The translations under genes and the position numbers were made by a program. From Phreatobacter cathodiphilus (GTDB taxonomy: Bacteria; Pseudomonadota; Alphaproteobacteria; Rhizobiales; Phreatobacteraceae), in NCBI RefSeq assembly GCF_003008515.1, contig NZ_CP027668.1, positions 2,472,001 to 2,536,000 on the forward strand: a stretch of 64,000 nucleotides of DNA. Direction: 5' to 3'. Of this stretch, positions 62,587 through 64,000 are shown one piece after another (the first letter of the stretch is position 1; each line of letters starts with the position of its first letter). The notes below the pieces were generated by a model. It saw nothing but the letters and a program-made list of their open reading frames with translations. It did not search any database and was not told the DNA's origin.

Positions 62587-62814
62587 ATGTCGCTGTCCGC
62601 CAGCCCCCTGTCCCCTGCCCTCTCGACCCCGGTTGCCGTCACCGGTCGCCTCGCCGCGGGCGTCTCGACACTCGTCGCGGCAGTCCGCGAGCACCTGCGC
62701 ATCCGCCGCGCCATCCGTGATCTCAACGAGGTCGGCCCTGCCCTCCTCAAGGACATGGGCATCCAGCGCGGCGAGATCGAGCGCGTCGCCCGCTACGGCC
62801 GCCGCGGCTCCTGA
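62587..62814 (+). CDS. DUF1127 small protein
   Basis: The 75-aa product ends with the DUF1127 motif: RRAIRDLNEVGPALLKDMGI followed by GEIERVARYGRRG. Such proteins are small, very basic and RNA-interacting; in Agrobacterium and Rhodobacter they influence RNA turnover, phosphate and carbon regulation. ATG 62587 begins the product; an ATG 12 bases upstream (62575) is also in frame. A long hairpin region (CGCATCA...TGATGCG, about 62457-62478) and an AT-rich stretch precede it. Confidence 0.88.
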   Translation: MSLSASPLSPALSTPVAVTGRLAAGVSTLVAAVREHLRIRRAIRDLNEVGPALLKDMGIQRGEIERVARYGRRGS

Positions 62815-62826
62815 TCGCCGGAGGCG

Positions 62827-64000
62827 CTATTCCGCGGCCTGGTTGCCGCGGCTCGCCTCCAGCACCGCCCGGATGCGGTCGGCGAGCGGCAGATCGTTTC
62901 GCCGCCGCCGGCCGCCCGGCCCCGAAGGGCTCGCAGCGAGGATCTGGTCGATCCGCGAGCCGGGGCCCTCCAGCATGGCGGTGACCCGCGCCACCTCGAT
63001 CGCCACGTCGTCGATGCGGGCGCGCAGATCGGCATCCTCGCCGGCCCCGCGCGCCGCAGCGCCCTCCGCGAGCTTCGTCAGGGCCGCCACCTCGCGCTGA
63101 ATGCGGGTGCGGTCCTCGCGCACCTTGGCGAGCGATCCTTCCAGCACGTTCTTTTCCGCCAAGGCCGTCTCCGCCGCGATCTGCAGCTTGCGTGCGGTCT
63201 CCGCGCTGCGCTCCTTCACCTCGTCCACCTCCCGGCGGGTGCGGTCGCGTTCGGCCTCGACCCTGGCGAGGCTGCGCTCCGCGGCATCGCGCGCCGTCTG
63301 CTCGCGCCCCGCCCGTTCCGTTTCTTCCGCCAACGCCTGCCGCAGCCCGTCGCGTTCGCCTTCGAGCTTTGCCGCCCGCTTCTCCTCCGCCGCCAGCCGG
63401 GTCTGGAGCGCCTTGACCTCGCCCGCCAGCTCGCCGGCGCGCTTGCGCTCGGCGGAGAGCTGCGTCGCGGTCTCGGCGTATTTCCGGCCGGTCTCGGCAA
63501 GGTCCGCCTTCAGCGCCGCCTGGGTCTCCTGCTCCTTGCGGAGCGTGGCCTGGAGGTCGGCGAGGCGCTGACGTTCGGAGGTGAGCAGATTGGACGTCTC
63601 GGCATAGGACATGCGATGGCCGGCGAGATCCGCCTCGGCGGCCGCGAGATCGGCCGAGAGTTTGCCGATCTGATTGCGCTGATTGTCGACCTGGGTCCGC
63701 AGCGCCACGATCTCCACCCGCTGGCCGTCGCTCTCGGCCACCTTGGCCTCGTGCTCGGCGGTGAGCGCGGCGAAGGCCGCCTCGCGGGCGGCGATGTCAC
63801 GGCCGGCCGCGGCGATCTCCTCGGCCTTGTCCGCCACGGTCGCCTGGAGCGCGGCGATCTCTCCCTCGAGGCGCGCCTTGTCCCCCTCCAACCCGGCGAT
63901 GCGTGCCGCCCGCGAATCGAGCTCCAGACCGAGGTCGCGGATCGTCTCGGTGCGGCGGGCGATCTCGATCGTGTGGAGGTTGGCGGCCTCGCGCAGCTTC
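62827..64000 (-). CDS. Long coiled-coil protein (5' end beyond right edge)
   Basis: The frame is open to the right edge, so at least 390 residues are encoded and the N-terminus is missing. The visible part is Glu/Ala/Arg-rich and strongly heptad-patterned (KLREAANLHTIEIARRTETI, then RLEGEIAALQATVADKAEEI, then AEEKRAAKLEGERDGLRQAL). A Gly/Arg-rich spacer (GPGGRRRRNDLP) and a final helix, DRIRAVLEASRGNQAAE, close it. It could be a structural or polar coiled-coil protein; there is no recognised domain in the visible part. Confidence 0.75.
   Translation of the reverse strand, partial: KLREAANLHTIEIARRTETIRDLGLELDSRAARIAGLEGDKARLEGEIAALQATVADKAEEIAAAGRDIAAREAAFAALTAEHEAKVAESDGQRVEIVALRTQVDNQRNQIGKLSADLAAAEADLAGHRMSYAETSNLLTSERQRLADLQATLRKEQETQAALKADLAETGRKYAETATQLSAERKRAGELAGEVKALQTRLAAEEKRAAKLEGERDGLRQALAEETERAGREQTARDAAERSLARVEAERDRTRREVDEVKERSAETARKLQIAAETALAEKNVLEGSLAKVREDRTRIQREVAALTKLAEGAAARGAGEDADLRARIDDVAIEVARVTAMLEGPGSRIDQILAASPSGPGGRRRRNDLPLADRIRAVLEASRGNQAAE

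Overview
The window is a 64 kb piece of a GC-rich alphaproteobacterial chromosome, most likely from the order Hyphomicrobiales (Rhizobiales). Supporting signs are the rluA-rpoH / purA neighbourhood, an RcdA (DUF1465) homologue, a PodJ-like polar protein, DUF1192 and DUF1127 proteins, two phasins, and alphaproteobacterial regulatory sites (a GTTC-N7-GTTC LexA box and a TTAA-N7-TTAAC CtrA box). I cannot name the genus. Almost all of the window is ordinary chromosomal backbone. The one clearly accessory segment is at about 20.06-22.38 kb.

Layout. 0-7 kb: 3' end of rnhA, a cupin, a type-5 peroxiredoxin, a DsbD-alpha-like secreted protein, YqgE/AlgH, pyruvate kinase, an alpha/beta hydrolase, a TPR protein, ribosomal protein L36 and a GreA-like protein. 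7-14 kb: HutD, an orphan TRAP solute-binding protein, prfC, a lipoprotein hydrolase, an overlapping pair made of an isoprenylcysteine methyltransferase-like protein and a membrane-anchored hydrolase-like protein, and a small membrane protein. 14.2-20 kb: a 64-aa gene behind a perfect SOS promoter, then a LysR regulator divergent from a four-gene operon (AtuA-like, AtuA-associated small protein, peptide-type solute-binding protein, class-C serine hydrolase).

20.06-22.46 kb: a small island between tRNA-Glu(CTC) and a partial copy of that tRNA's 3' end. It carries an XRE/ImmA metallopeptidase-PIN(DUF4411) toxin-antitoxin-type pair and a broken nucleotidyltransferase. 22.5-30 kb: DUF6476-like protein, rluA-family pseudouridine synthase, rpoH, a Pro/Ala-rich membrane protein, purA and a DUF4139 protein. 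30-35.4 kb: pstSCAB behind a three-unit Pho box, without phoU or phoB. 35.5-42.5 kb: an EamA transporter, serA and serC (serC has a structured leader), a DNA glycosylase and a dihydropyrimidinase.

42.6-47 kb: a candidate CtrA-activated small RNA just upstream of rcdA, then yebC, a secreted protein, a TauE permease and ruvC. 47-55 kb: oxidoreductases, a thiolase with a Zn-ribbon partner, an AtzG/AtzE/AtzH-like (HpxXYZ) amidohydrolase cluster, a second serA and a MerR regulator. 55-64 kb: a 1169-aa PodJ-like Sel1 protein, a GNAT acetyltransferase and a phasin that share an upstream 19-bp motif, a DUF445 protein, a second phasin, a DUF1127 protein and a coiled-coil protein that runs off the right edge. 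GC-rich palindromic repeats lie in several intergenic gaps, notably around serA/serC and before hutD.

The strongest candidates for something new are the CtrA-box/sRNA/rcdA arrangement at 42.64-43.5 kb, the SOS-controlled 64-aa gene at 14.27-14.51 kb, and the tRNA-Glu-bounded toxin-antitoxin island at 20.06-22.38 kb.
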